64,000 bases of DNA, taken from the NCBI RefSeq assembly GCF_011604685.1, contig NZ_CP050063.1, positions 7,543,001-7,607,000 on the forward strand. Reading direction: 5' to 3'. This document shows positions 17,586 through 25,137 of the stretch, piece by piece. Made by a program: the position numbers and the translations under genes. The number at the start of each line of letters is the position of its first letter. Positions within the stretch are counted from its first letter, which is position 1. The notes beneath the pieces were generated by a model that did no database searches, was not told where the DNA came from, and saw only the letters and a list, made by a program, of their open reading frames with translations. Source of the DNA: Spirosoma aureum. Its GTDB lineage: Bacteria > Bacteroidota > Bacteroidia > Cytophagales > Spirosomataceae.

Positions 17586-17765
17586 AACCTGAAGAGCCTG
17601 GAAGAAAAACTTTCGGGTAATCAGTTCATTCGCGTACACAAATCTTATATTGTTGCTGTAAACCAGATTGAATCAATCGAGCGAAACAGGATTTACATCG
17701 GGAAAGCGGTCATTCCCGTTGGCAATACGAATCAAGATGTGTTTTACCGGATCATTGAAGGCTGA
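17586..17765 (+). pseudogene. C-terminal relic of a LytTR response regulator
   Basis: This 59-codon frame has no ATG and ends at TGA 17763-17765. Its translation contains LEEKLSGNQFIRVHKSYIV, then NQIESIERNRIYIG and VIPVGNT. These are the recognition part and last strands of a LytTR DNA-binding domain; compare DKFIRVHKSFII in the intact regulator at 40966-41682. The receiver domain and the first half of LytTR are missing, and a stop codon (17583-17585) closes the frame upstream. It ends 27 nt before the sensor kinase gene, so it is probably the dead partner of that kinase. Confidence 0.85.
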
Positions 17766-17792
17766 TTTAAAGGCCAAAACCATAAAACGGCT

Positions 17793-20700
17793 TTGAAAAC
17801 GTCACCTGCTAAGGGCTTTTGTTCGTTCATCCTGTTGCTATTCCTGAACGGATTCGTACTCGGGCAATCACCTAACCTGACGTTTCAGAAACTCAGTACA
17901 AAAGACGGCTTGCTGTCTAATTTTGTATCTGCGATTACGACCGATGCGAAAGGGTATCTTTGGGTAGCGACCCGGCGCGGGCTATGTCGATACGATGGCT
18001 ATACGTTCCGGCAAATACCGGAAAGCCAGGTCGGGGCTGTCAATAGCCTTAGCCGTTTACCAAACGGTTCATTGGCTGTTTACTGGAATAATGCCGGTTT
18101 GTTCATTGCCGATCAGGATGGTCAGTCAATTACACCCGTCGACTCGGTCGACTTCACGGACCCCGACCCGGTCAACGACCACTTTAATAACCTCTTCACC
18201 GATTCGCAGGGAAATCTTTGGTCGAGTAGCTACGGACTTGTACGCAGGTATGAAATCGCGACAAAAAAACACTATTACTACACGATTAAAGGAACAGATC
18301 AGACTGGTGAGGGGAAACATTTCTTTGAAGATCATCAACACAGACTCTGGATTCTGAGCGAACGGGGGTTGTATCGTTTTGACCGTAAGAAGAATTCTAT
18401 GTACTGCGTTTTAGGCCCGGAAGCAGTCAATCCGGCAAACAGAAAAGCGCTGCATCTTTCTGCTATAGCCGAAGACAATACGGATAATCTTTGGTTAGGA
18501 ACGCCTAATGATGGCCTCTTTCAGTACCAGCCCGATCAGGAAACGCTCCGCCACTACCCTATCTCGGGGATGATTCGGAGCCTGGCTTTCGTGGTCGGTT
18601 CATCGGGTACAATGACACTTTGGCTGGGTTGCGATGATGGTTTAAAAATTTTCCAGCCTAAGCTGGAGACTAGTATAACCGTTGATGGATTACAGGGTGT
18701 TTCCGTACAACAAATCAGTCCTGATACGGGTAACGGCATTATCTGGTTAGCCACCAACGATGGGCTTTGGCAGTATCGGTCCGGAATTTCTGCCATACAA
18801 ACGGTTCTGCTCCCAGAATCGATCACTCAAAAAGCGGTGATTGTCAAAGCAATATTACCCGACTCTGCCGATACCTACTGGCTAGGCTTATCGCATTCGG
18901 GCGTGCTGCGCTGGAAACGGGCCACCAATACGTTTCAGCTTTTCCGCTATCCGGTCGATGCGATAACGAATACGCTATCGTGGGTAAACGGTACTCTTTG
19001 GGCTGCCACCGACCAGGGCATTTTCCAGCTAAACAAGACTGATTTTAAGGCTGTTAAACTGTCATCCCGATTTTCATCGCCTTCTATTCAGAAAGTACTG
19101 GCTGATCGTCATCAACGCGTATGGGTGCTTCATAAAAACGAGGGCATTCAGGTATTTGACCTCAATACCCTGCGCCCGATTTCGCTCTGGAATGAACAAA
19201 AAGCTCGTGAACTCTGGGCTACAAATCGCTACCACGATCTGACGGAGTCACCTGATGGCCGAATCTGGATAGCGGCCTGGTATCCGAAAAGTTTTGGCAT
19301 GATCGGGTATAATGAACGGGAACGCCGATTGCAGGAACTGGCTGATTTTAATAATCATAAGCAGTTTATCGGCGATTATTTCACCCGGGTATCAGTCGGG
19401 AAACAGGGCCGAATGCTGTTCGCTGGTGGAGGAGGTGTCAATACGACCGATACCAACGGAAAAATAGACAGCCTGCGCTCTGTTTACAGTGGTCTGACCC
19501 CAGAGTTAGCCGATGATCAATGCTTTGGTGTTGCCGAAGATAACGGCAATCGACTATGGATCGGCACCGGAGAGGGCTTACACACCTTCAATCCAGCCAC
19601 CCGCCTGATCAGACGATTTACGGAAGTAGATGGCTTGCTCTCCGACGACGCCACAAACGGGTTTGCCATAACGCCAAACGATTTGTTGCTGGTTGGTCAG
19701 CAAAATGGGTTCAATCTGATCGACATCAACCGATTACATCAACCTACTCCCCTGCCACCGCTAACGGTTGCCAGTATGCAGGTCAACGGGCAATACAAAC
19801 CCGTTATTCTAACAAAACCATTACTGCTGGCAAACAGCGAGAATGATCTTCGCTTTACGTTTACAACCCTGAGCTTCGGGCCAGTCAGTACGATACGTTT
19901 TCGTTACAGGCTAACTGATCGTTCGGGTTGGATCAATCTGGGGGTAACCAATGAGCTCAATCTAACGAACCTGAAATCAGGCGACTATACATTAGTCGTT
20001 CAGAATGGCGACGACACGGGCCGCTGGAATCAGAACGGCATTACGATTCAATTTGAAATTGCCCCAGCCTGGTATGAAAGCGGTTTGTTCAGAGGTCTGG
20101 TATTGCTGGGCCTCCTCGGGCTTTTGTATGGTTTCTATCGTATGCGTATTGGTCAGGAAAGGCGACGCAGTGAGCTGACGCGCCAGCGGGCCGAAGCCGA
20201 AACGCGGGCTTTGCGGGCGCAGATGAATCCGCATTTTATTTTCAACTGTATGAATACCATCGACGCCTATATTCTGACTAACCGGCCGGATGCCGCATCG
20301 ATCTTTCTTCAGAAATTTTCCCGGCTGGTTCGTCAGGTTCTCGAAAACTCCCGCGAAACGCTGATCCCAATCAGGCAGGAACTCGAAACATTAACGTTGT
20401 ATATTGAACTGGAAGAAGAACGCGCCGATCATCGATTTAGTCATACGTTTGCCATCGATCCAACTGTAGAGACCTGCCTGATGCCCCCCTTATTACTGCA
20501 ACCATTCGTCGAAAATGCCATTTTACATGGCTTACGGCATAAAACTGACGGGCCAGGCATATTGATTGTTTCTATCCAGCAGACTGAAAATCAATTACGC
20601 TGCCGGGTTGAAGACAATGGCATTGGCCGCGCAAAAGCCGCAGCCATACATGCGCAAACCAGAAGGCAGCCTCACCAATCACTGGGTAGCACAGTTACGA

Positions 20701-20825
20701 CCGAACGGGTTGATTCGCTGCAAGCCCTTTACGGTACAGAAGCCAGTTATTCTATTATGGATCAAAATCCAGTTACCCGAACAGGAACGATTGTCGACAT
20801 AAAACTGCCACTGATACGGCAGTAA
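17793..20825 (+). CDS. Two-component-propeller sensor histidine kinase (LytS/YehU type)
   Basis: The 1010-residue protein uses a TTG start, which gives a good signal peptide (MKTSPAKGFCSFILLLFLNG, cut near GQS). Residues about 30-680 are regulator-propeller repeats (SAITTDAKGYLWVATRRGL, EDNTDNLWLGTPNDGL), followed by a Y_Y_Y-type domain (about 690-760). A membrane helix at about 764-784 and a short coiled coil come next. The His_kinase domain has phospho-acceptor His814 in QMNPHFIFN, and an ATP-binding region with PFVENAILHGL and EDNGIG. It should sense an extracellular ligand and phosphorylate a LytTR regulator, but the only adjacent regulator is a broken relic. A terminator follows. Confidence 0.9.
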   Translation: MKTSPAKGFCSFILLLFLNGFVLGQSPNLTFQKLSTKDGLLSNFVSAITTDAKGYLWVATRRGLCRYDGYTFRQIPESQVGAVNSLSRLPNGSLAVYWNNAGLFIADQDGQSITPVDSVDFTDPDPVNDHFNNLFTDSQGNLWSSSYGLVRRYEIATKKHYYYTIKGTDQTGEGKHFFEDHQHRLWILSERGLYRFDRKKNSMYCVLGPEAVNPANRKALHLSAIAEDNTDNLWLGTPNDGLFQYQPDQETLRHYPISGMIRSLAFVVGSSGTMTLWLGCDDGLKIFQPKLETSITVDGLQGVSVQQISPDTGNGIIWLATNDGLWQYRSGISAIQTVLLPESITQKAVIVKAILPDSADTYWLGLSHSGVLRWKRATNTFQLFRYPVDAITNTLSWVNGTLWAATDQGIFQLNKTDFKAVKLSSRFSSPSIQKVLADRHQRVWVLHKNEGIQVFDLNTLRPISLWNEQKARELWATNRYHDLTESPDGRIWIAAWYPKSFGMIGYNERERRLQELADFNNHKQFIGDYFTRVSVGKQGRMLFAGGGGVNTTDTNGKIDSLRSVYSGLTPELADDQCFGVAEDNGNRLWIGTGEGLHTFNPATRLIRRFTEVDGLLSDDATNGFAITPNDLLLVGQQNGFNLIDINRLHQPTPLPPLTVASMQVNGQYKPVILTKPLLLANSENDLRFTFTTLSFGPVSTIRFRYRLTDRSGWINLGVTNELNLTNLKSGDYTLVVQNGDDTGRWNQNGITIQFEIAPAWYESGLFRGLVLLGLLGLLYGFYRMRIGQERRRSELTRQRAEAETRALRAQMNPHFIFNCMNTIDAYILTNRPDAASIFLQKFSRLVRQVLENSRETLIPIRQELETLTLYIELEEERADHRFSHTFAIDPTVETCLMPPLLLQPFVENAILHGLRHKTDGPGILIVSIQQTENQLRCRVEDNGIGRAKAAAIHAQTRRQPHQSLGSTVTTERVDSLQALYGTEASYSIMDQNPVTRTGTIVDIKLPLIRQ

Positions 20826-20863
20826 ACCATCCGGTTCATCGCGGAATCAACGTGAACTTATTG

Positions 20864-20900
20864 AAAAAGGCCAGTCCTGTACACACAGTCTGGCCTTTTT
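20864..20900 (+). terminator. Rho-independent terminator between convergent genes
   Basis: AAAAAGGCCAG (20864-20874) and CTGGCCTTTTT (20890-20900) form an 11-bp stem with a 15-nt loop. The A and T runs make it bidirectional. Confidence 0.9.
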
Positions 20901-20923
20901 GCTCATCTTACCGATCTAATCGC

Positions 20924-21391
20924 TTATCCTACCGTGATTGTTTGCGCAGGTTTGTTGGTAGCCGGATTTTTGGGCAGAACGACTTTCAGAATGCCCTCGG
21001 CATAGCTGGCCGAAATCGTTTCAACAATAACTTTGTCATTCAGCCGAAATGACCGCTCGAACGAACCCACGCTATGCTCCTGATACGTATAGTTACCCTG
21101 AGCGGTCGATTCGGAGTTTGTATCCTGATTTGAGCCTGGATAGGCAATCGTCAGTATGTCGTCTTTGACGGTCAATGTTACGTTCTCTTTAATAATACCG
21201 GCCGCAAATAATGAAATAACATAGTTGTCGTCGGTCTCTTCAATGTTCACCGGCGGTTGAAAAAATCCCCCCGTATGGCGTCCCCAGAAATTACCAAATC
21301 TACCCCGGCCTTTGAAGCCACCGAATTTACCCCGGCCCATTGAGCCGCAACCCCCTTTATAGTCTGATTGAAATGCCTGATTGTGATGCAT
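20924..21391 (-). CDS. Hsp20/alpha-crystallin small heat-shock protein
   Basis: The 155-residue protein has an N-terminal Gly/Phe/Arg-rich arm (GRGKFGGFKGRGRFGNFWGR) followed by an alpha-crystallin domain from about residue 47 (PPVNIEETDDNYVISLFAAG). The diagnostic AEGILKVVLPKN lies near 133-144. It is an ATP-independent holdase that binds unfolding proteins in the cytoplasm. It lacks the classic C-terminal IXI motif in clear form, although TITVG at the end may serve. It lies 55 nt downstream of a small membrane-protein gene and is probably co-transcribed with it. Confidence 0.92.
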   Translation of the reverse strand: MHHNQAFQSDYKGGCGSMGRGKFGGFKGRGRFGNFWGRHTGGFFQPPVNIEETDDNYVISLFAAGIIKENVTLTVKDDILTIAYPGSNQDTNSESTAQGNYTYQEHSVGSFERSFRLNDKVIVETISASYAEGILKVVLPKNPATNKPAQTITVG

Positions 21392-21446
21392 GATTGTGTT
21401 CTTTACTGTTGTGTTTACGTTTTATGTTGTTGTTTTCCTGTTCTGC

Positions 21447-21707
21447 CTAGTTGATGGGAATCACACGGCTAAATCCACGCTGGTTCATGGGTGAACGGTA
21501 AGCAGGATTGTCGATTGAAATAATCTCGGTTGATTGCCAGCCTCCCTGCCTCAGTCCACCGAACGCCCGGCCCATCAGCCGCCCGCCAACAACCCGGATC
21601 AACAGGAAGCCTACCGAAGCAATCAGGACTAATTTCAAAACAATCGTTACCAGAAACAGGGCCAACCCGGCCATCAGGGCTATGCCCGCTATTCGCCAAA
21701 TATTCAT
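21447..21707 (-). CDS. Small membrane protein of unknown function
   Basis: The 86-residue protein has one long or two short N-terminal hydrophobic helices (about 5-42, IAGIALMAGLALFLVTIVLK onwards). A Gly/Arg-rich juxtamembrane segment and a polar tail ending SRVIPIN follow. I do not recognise the family. It is the first gene of a likely two-gene unit with the Hsp20 gene, which suggests a stress-linked role. Confidence 0.65.
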   Translation of the reverse strand: MNIWRIAGIALMAGLALFLVTIVLKLVLIASVGFLLIRVVGGRLMGRAFGGLRQGGWQSTEIISIDNPAYRSPMNQRGFSRVIPIN

Positions 21708-22028
21708 GTTGTTATTTTGTTTAAAGATTTCTTACGCTTGAGTTTCGCTACAGGCCTGTGTTCGCTGCTTCAAAGGGATAGTCGCAATAGGGGCGATTAA
21801 TATTTTAAATGGTTATGATTTTTTTAGCAGGCATTTATAATTGGCGACCTTCCAGTCAAAATATTAATCTGACTATCAATATCTTATTCATAAAAAAAAT
21901 AATTGAGTAGCTAAAAAAAATTTGTCTTGAATTGATTGAGCAATACTTTCTAAACAGCCATTTGGTCACCACATAAAGCTCAATATTTGTTTATAGATCT
22001 TTCACCAGGGGTGATGACACGGTCATAG

Positions 22029-22046
22029 TTTGATAGACCTATCAAA
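22029..22046. promoter_or_regulatory. 18-nt palindrome
   Basis: TTTGATAG-AC-CTATCAAA is an exact palindrome with a 2-nt centre, 89 nt before the ABC ATPase start. It is likely a protein-binding site. Confidence 0.45.
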
Positions 22047-22096
22047 ATAAAATCAGCGTTTTACTTGACATTAAACCGATAAATCCTCAGCATTGC

Positions 22097-22120
22097 AGTG
22101 TATTAGTCAAGTAGTACACT
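22097..22120. promoter_or_regulatory. YtrA-type GntR operator
   Basis: AGTGTA-N12-TACACT lies 15 nt before the ATG of the first operon gene. The operon encodes its own YtrA-like GntR regulator. From memory, Bacillus YtrA binds AGTGTA-N13-TACACT, so this is a near match and suggests autorepression. Confidence 0.65.
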
Positions 22121-22134
22121 AAATCAAACAATCA

Positions 22135-22968
22135 ATGCTAGACCTTAACAACCTGACGTTCGGATACAGTCGAAAAAAACTGGTTTTTCAGAATCTGAGT
22201 CTGTCGTTGAAACCGGGAACCATTTATGGATTATTGGGTAAAAACGGAGCGGGCAAATCGAGCCTGTTACGACTCATGGGCGGCCTGCTCTATCCCATTG
22301 CCGGGCGAGTCAACGTGGCAGGGTTTGAACCTCGAAAACGGCAACCCTCCTTTTTGCAGGAACTCTATTTTATTCCGGAGGAAATTTATCTGCCGTCGAT
22401 AACCGTCCAGCAGTACATCGATACAATGGGGCCGTTTTATCCAAACTTCAGTGATTCACAGTTCCGTCGCTACCTGACGGAATTTGATGTGCCGCAGGAC
22501 CAGAAGCTAACGGCGATGTCGTATGGACAAAAAAAGAAGATTATTATCAGTTTTGGCCTGGCCGCCAACACCCGTATTCTGATCATGGATGAACCGACGA
22601 ATGGGCTCGATATTCCATCGAAAAGCCAGTTTCGCAAAATTGTATCCTCTGCCCTCGACCCCGACCGGCTTATCCTGATCTCGACTCACCAGGTTCGCGA
22701 TCTGGACAATCTGATCGATGCGGTGATTGTTCTCGACGAAAGCGAAATTCTGCTCAATCATTCGCTGGCCGACATTTCCGATCGGCTTCTGTTCAATACG
22801 GTATCGACGGTTATGGAAACCGATCATGTTTTATATGCTGAGCCGTCGTTGCGGGGGCAGGCCGTTGTGATGGAAAACCCAGCGCAGGAAGATAGTAAGG
22901 TCGATCTGGAACGGCTCTTCAATACGGTGGTTACTAACCGGGAGCGGATTAAAGTCCTTTTCCAATGA
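22135..22968 (+). CDS. ABC transporter ATP-binding protein (YtrB-like)
   Basis: The 277-residue protein has Walker A GKNGAGKSS (about 35-43), a degenerate signature SYGQKKK in place of LSGGQ, Walker B ILIMDEPTNGLD and an H-loop in ISTHQVRDL. It is a single nucleotide-binding domain that would dimerise and drive the membrane partner encoded at 23075. Its TGA overlaps the ATG of a 37-codon gene (ATGA), which indicates translational coupling. Association with a YtrA-like regulator points to the Ytr/BcrA group, often induced by cell-envelope stress or antimicrobial peptides. The substrate is not known. Confidence 0.92.
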   Translation: MLDLNNLTFGYSRKKLVFQNLSLSLKPGTIYGLLGKNGAGKSSLLRLMGGLLYPIAGRVNVAGFEPRKRQPSFLQELYFIPEEIYLPSITVQQYIDTMGPFYPNFSDSQFRRYLTEFDVPQDQKLTAMSYGQKKKIIISFGLAANTRILIMDEPTNGLDIPSKSQFRKIVSSALDPDRLILISTHQVRDLDNLIDAVIVLDESEILLNHSLADISDRLLFNTVSTVMETDHVLYAEPSLRGQAVVMENPAQEDSKVDLERLFNTVVTNRERIKVLFQ

Positions 22969-23078
22969 CGACCATGGGCGTATATGCTGTCATTATTCTG
23001 CTGTTAACTGCTCTGATGGGCACTGTTGTTCCTTACTGCTTTTCGCTGGCTATTTCTTTCCTCATCCCTGCACTATGA
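22965..23078 (+). CDS. 37-residue hydrophobic membrane peptide between ABC subunits
   Basis: This unlisted small gene starts at ATG 22965, which overlaps the ATPase stop as ATGA. It ends at TGA 23076-23078, which overlaps the permease ATG at 23075, again as ATGA. The product MTTMGVYAVIILLLTALMGT... ends in SFLIPAL and is almost wholly hydrophobic, so it is one long or two short membrane helices. The double 4-nt overlap places it inside the operon. It probably accompanies the permease, as small accessory subunits of other membrane complexes do. It could instead be a coupling leader that mainly carries ribosomes to the permease start. I know no named family. Confidence 0.7.
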   Translation: MTTMGVYAVIILLLTALMGTVVPYCFSLAISFLIPAL

Positions 23079-23869
23079 ATCAAACTTTCGACTTCCGCCG
23101 ATTTACTTTAGTGCTTCGTCTGCACTTATTCGAACATCTCCGTACCTACCTGATGGGCATTGGGGTATTAGTTGGCGTCTGGATACTGATGCTCGCACCC
23201 AGTACTGCCAGAACTGCTCACTACAGCGAGAGCATCTATCGATTTCATGGAATTCTCTTCAGTTTTATCCTTGGCGGGGCTGGTGCCTGGTTTGCCAGTG
23301 AGCTATTTCGGGTCGTGAGTTCGCCACTCAGGGGGATTCCTTACCTGACACTGCCAGCGTCGCAACTGGAGAAATACCTGGTTGGGTTACTGATGCTATT
23401 GTTGTTCGTTCCTGTTTTTATTGGTGTTTTTTACACGGTAGAAGGAATCTGCTTCTTCATAATCAACAGCCGAATTCCCGCAAACGAGCCTCACTATCAA
23501 TTACTTGATTTGCTTGGACCGAACATTCCTTTTGACTTTCGCTACCTGTCGTGGCTAACGCTCCCCTTTTTCTTTTTGGGATCTATTTACTTCACAAAAG
23601 TGCCATTTGTCAAAACCAGCATCATCGCCTTTTTGATCTACTTTGCGATCATCTTCCTGAATGAGTTTATTATCATCCAGTTATTCCCGGCTCGCGAACG
23701 TTACGGGTCGACTCCGTTCGTGGAAGTATTTTTCTTTCAACAGACTGGGGGCAGATACAATGTAGAGTTGACAGGAATCCCCAAACTTATTATCAATGCA
23801 ATTTTGTTGCTGGTAGCGCCCGTGTTGTGGTTTATAGCTTACGTCCGCTTCACAGAAAAAGAACTGTAA
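23075..23869 (+). CDS. ABC transporter membrane subunit
   Basis: The 264-residue protein has about six membrane helices: around 30-48, 60-78, 105-127, 160-180, 190-210 and 240-258. There is a cytoplasmic N-terminus (RRFTLVLRLHLFEHLRTY) and a periplasmic loop around 130-155. It lacks a nucleotide-binding site and matches the usual size of YtrC/ABC-2-like permeases. Its start overlaps the 37-codon gene. The regulator gene begins 2 nt after its stop. Confidence 0.8.
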   Translation: MNQTFDFRRFTLVLRLHLFEHLRTYLMGIGVLVGVWILMLAPSTARTAHYSESIYRFHGILFSFILGGAGAWFASELFRVVSSPLRGIPYLTLPASQLEKYLVGLLMLLLFVPVFIGVFYTVEGICFFIINSRIPANEPHYQLLDLLGPNIPFDFRYLSWLTLPFFFLGSIYFTKVPFVKTSIIAFLIYFAIIFLNEFIIIQLFPARERYGSTPFVEVFFFQQTGGRYNVELTGIPKLIINAILLLVAPVLWFIAYVRFTEKEL

Positions 23870-23871
23870 TT

Positions 23872-24243
23872 ATGGATTTTCGAGAGAAACAAGCCATTTA
23901 CCTGCAAATCGCTGATTACGTATGCGAGAAGATTTTGCTGGGACAATGGCCACCGGGCGAACGTATTCCGTCGGTTCGGGACCTGGGTATTGAACTGGAA
24001 GTCAATCCCAATACGGTTGTTCGGACGTATGATTTTTTGCAGCAAAAGAGCATCATTTTCAACAAGCGGGGCATCGGCTACTTTGCTGCCGACGATGCGA
24101 ATAATCGTATTACAGCCTATCGTCGTGAGCAATTTCTGGAAACGGAACTGCCCGTTTTTTTCCGCACCATGTATTTGCTCAATATCGACCTGAAAGAAAT
24201 TGAGCAACGGTATGACGATTTCGTTAAAGCTGAATTTAACTAA
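23872..24243 (+). CDS. GntR-family transcriptional regulator, YtrA subfamily
   Basis: From the ATG at 23872 the protein has 123 residues; 15 residues upstream in frame overlap the permease and are discarded. Residues 7-75 are a winged helix with the GntR signature (GERIPSVRDLGIELEVNPNTV, here spread over 29-49). The short C-terminal part, about 45 residues, is the small helical dimerisation tail of the YtrA subfamily and not a ligand-binding FCD or UTRA domain. It likely represses its own operon through the AGTGTA-N12-TACACT site. It is immediately downstream of the permease gene. Confidence 0.92.
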   Translation: MDFREKQAIYLQIADYVCEKILLGQWPPGERIPSVRDLGIELEVNPNTVVRTYDFLQQKSIIFNKRGIGYFAADDANNRITAYRREQFLETELPVFFRTMYLLNIDLKEIEQRYDDFVKAEFN

Positions 24244-24261
24244 GTAACCGCAATCCTGTTG

Positions 24262-24295
24262 GTATGTGGATAACTGCAAAGACTTATCCACATAC
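24262..24295. promoter_or_regulatory. Inverted repeat made of two perfect DnaA boxes
   Basis: GTATGTGGATAA (24262-24273) and TTATCCACATAC (24284-24295) are exact complements around 10 nt. Each arm contains TTATCCACA, the strict DnaA box. The repeat lies between the regulator gene and the last gene of the operon, so it could also be an intercistronic hairpin. Confidence 0.55.
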
Positions 24296-24317
24296 GGCAC
24301 TGTTCTCACCTATAACT

Positions 24318-25061
24318 ATGAAAACAAGTAACAAACTGTTGATAAGTCTGCTGGCAATGGGTTTACTTACGCTGGTTGGTTCTGTGATGTCTTTACGGGC
24401 TGAACACGACAAGATTGATTTCAATGACCCATTCTATGGCTTTTCAACAACGCCAATCAAACCATTCAGCGTATTGAAAATAGAAGGTATCAAACTTGGT
24501 GCCCTCTCTACTGGTGCGGTGCGAATCGAACCAGAAAAAAGTCCGGCCAATTCGGGCGACAGCTACACAACCGTTGGTATAGAGGCCGGAAAAACGTTTG
24601 AAATACGGGTGCAGAAAGACAACATAATTCCGTTTACCCATCGCCTAGTAGGTGATACGTTGATTGTTCGCTACGAACCCGAGTTCTACTTCCGACGAAT
24701 CAAGGGTGGCGACGCATTCGATAATAAACCGTTTGTGTATATAATCGCCCCTTCGGTACAGAATCTCATCGCAACCGCATCGACCTGCAAACTAGCAGGA
24801 TTCACGACCGACAAACTGGTTATTACGATGACTAACGCACGAGTGCTTATTAGTAAAAGTACAATCAACGATCTGACGACGACGGGCCAACGGGGAAGTC
24901 TGCTGCAAACGGCTAAAACCAACCGCATCAACACGGCTACGGTTGCCTCCTACGACAGCACTGGCTTCATTGCCGACCATGACATTTTTGGCTCACTGGC
25001 TTTACAGAACGACAGCGCTGCAACCCTAAAAATACCGGCATCACTACTAAAAAAACTGTAG
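24318..25061 (+). CDS. Secreted beta-rich protein, possibly DUF2807/GIN-like
   Basis: From the ATG at 24318 the protein has 247 residues with a signal peptide (MKTSNKLLISLLAMGLLTLV, cut near LRA). The body consists of short beta strands with Ser/Thr/Asn turns (VQNLIATASTCKLAGFTTDK, LVITMTNARVLISKSTINDL). This resembles the stacked strands of the DUF2807 GIN family that often closes ABC operons in Bacteroidota. The family call is tentative. It is the last gene of the ABC/GntR operon, 74 nt after the regulator. Confidence 0.65.
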   Translation: MKTSNKLLISLLAMGLLTLVGSVMSLRAEHDKIDFNDPFYGFSTTPIKPFSVLKIEGIKLGALSTGAVRIEPEKSPANSGDSYTTVGIEAGKTFEIRVQKDNIIPFTHRLVGDTLIVRYEPEFYFRRIKGGDAFDNKPFVYIIAPSVQNLIATASTCKLAGFTTDKLVITMTNARVLISKSTINDLTTTGQRGSLLQTAKTNRINTATVASYDSTGFIADHDIFGSLALQNDSAATLKIPASLLKKL

Positions 25062-25076
25062 GCGGCCGACGTACTC

Positions 25077-25131
25077 AATCCGATAAATCAGGCACCATTT
25101 CCCGGAGACCTAGCGCATGATTTATCGGATT
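25077..25131. terminator. 14-bp hairpin between convergent genes
   Basis: AATCCGATAAATCA (25077-25090) and TGATTTATCGGATT (25118-25131) are exact complements around 27 nt, between the converging stops at 25061 and 25138. There is no T-tract. Confidence 0.55.
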
Positions 25132-25137
25132 CAATGA

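Larger units (their letters stand above)
21708..22134. other. Divergent control region rich in palindromes
   Basis: This 427-nt A/T-rich region separates the Hsp20 unit from the ABC/GntR operon. It contains TCACC-AGG-...GGTGA (22002-22014), TGAC-ACG-GTCA (22015-22025), the 18-nt palindrome at 22029-22046 and the YtrA-like site at 22097-22120. No gene is seen. Confidence 0.55.

Noticed and set aside
24262-24295. Replication origin
   Set aside because: Only two DnaA boxes, no A/T-rich unwinding region or dnaA/dnaN/parAB genes nearby.
23839-24309. 156-codon minus-strand frame
   Set aside because: Opposite the GntR gene, whose winged-helix match is clear.
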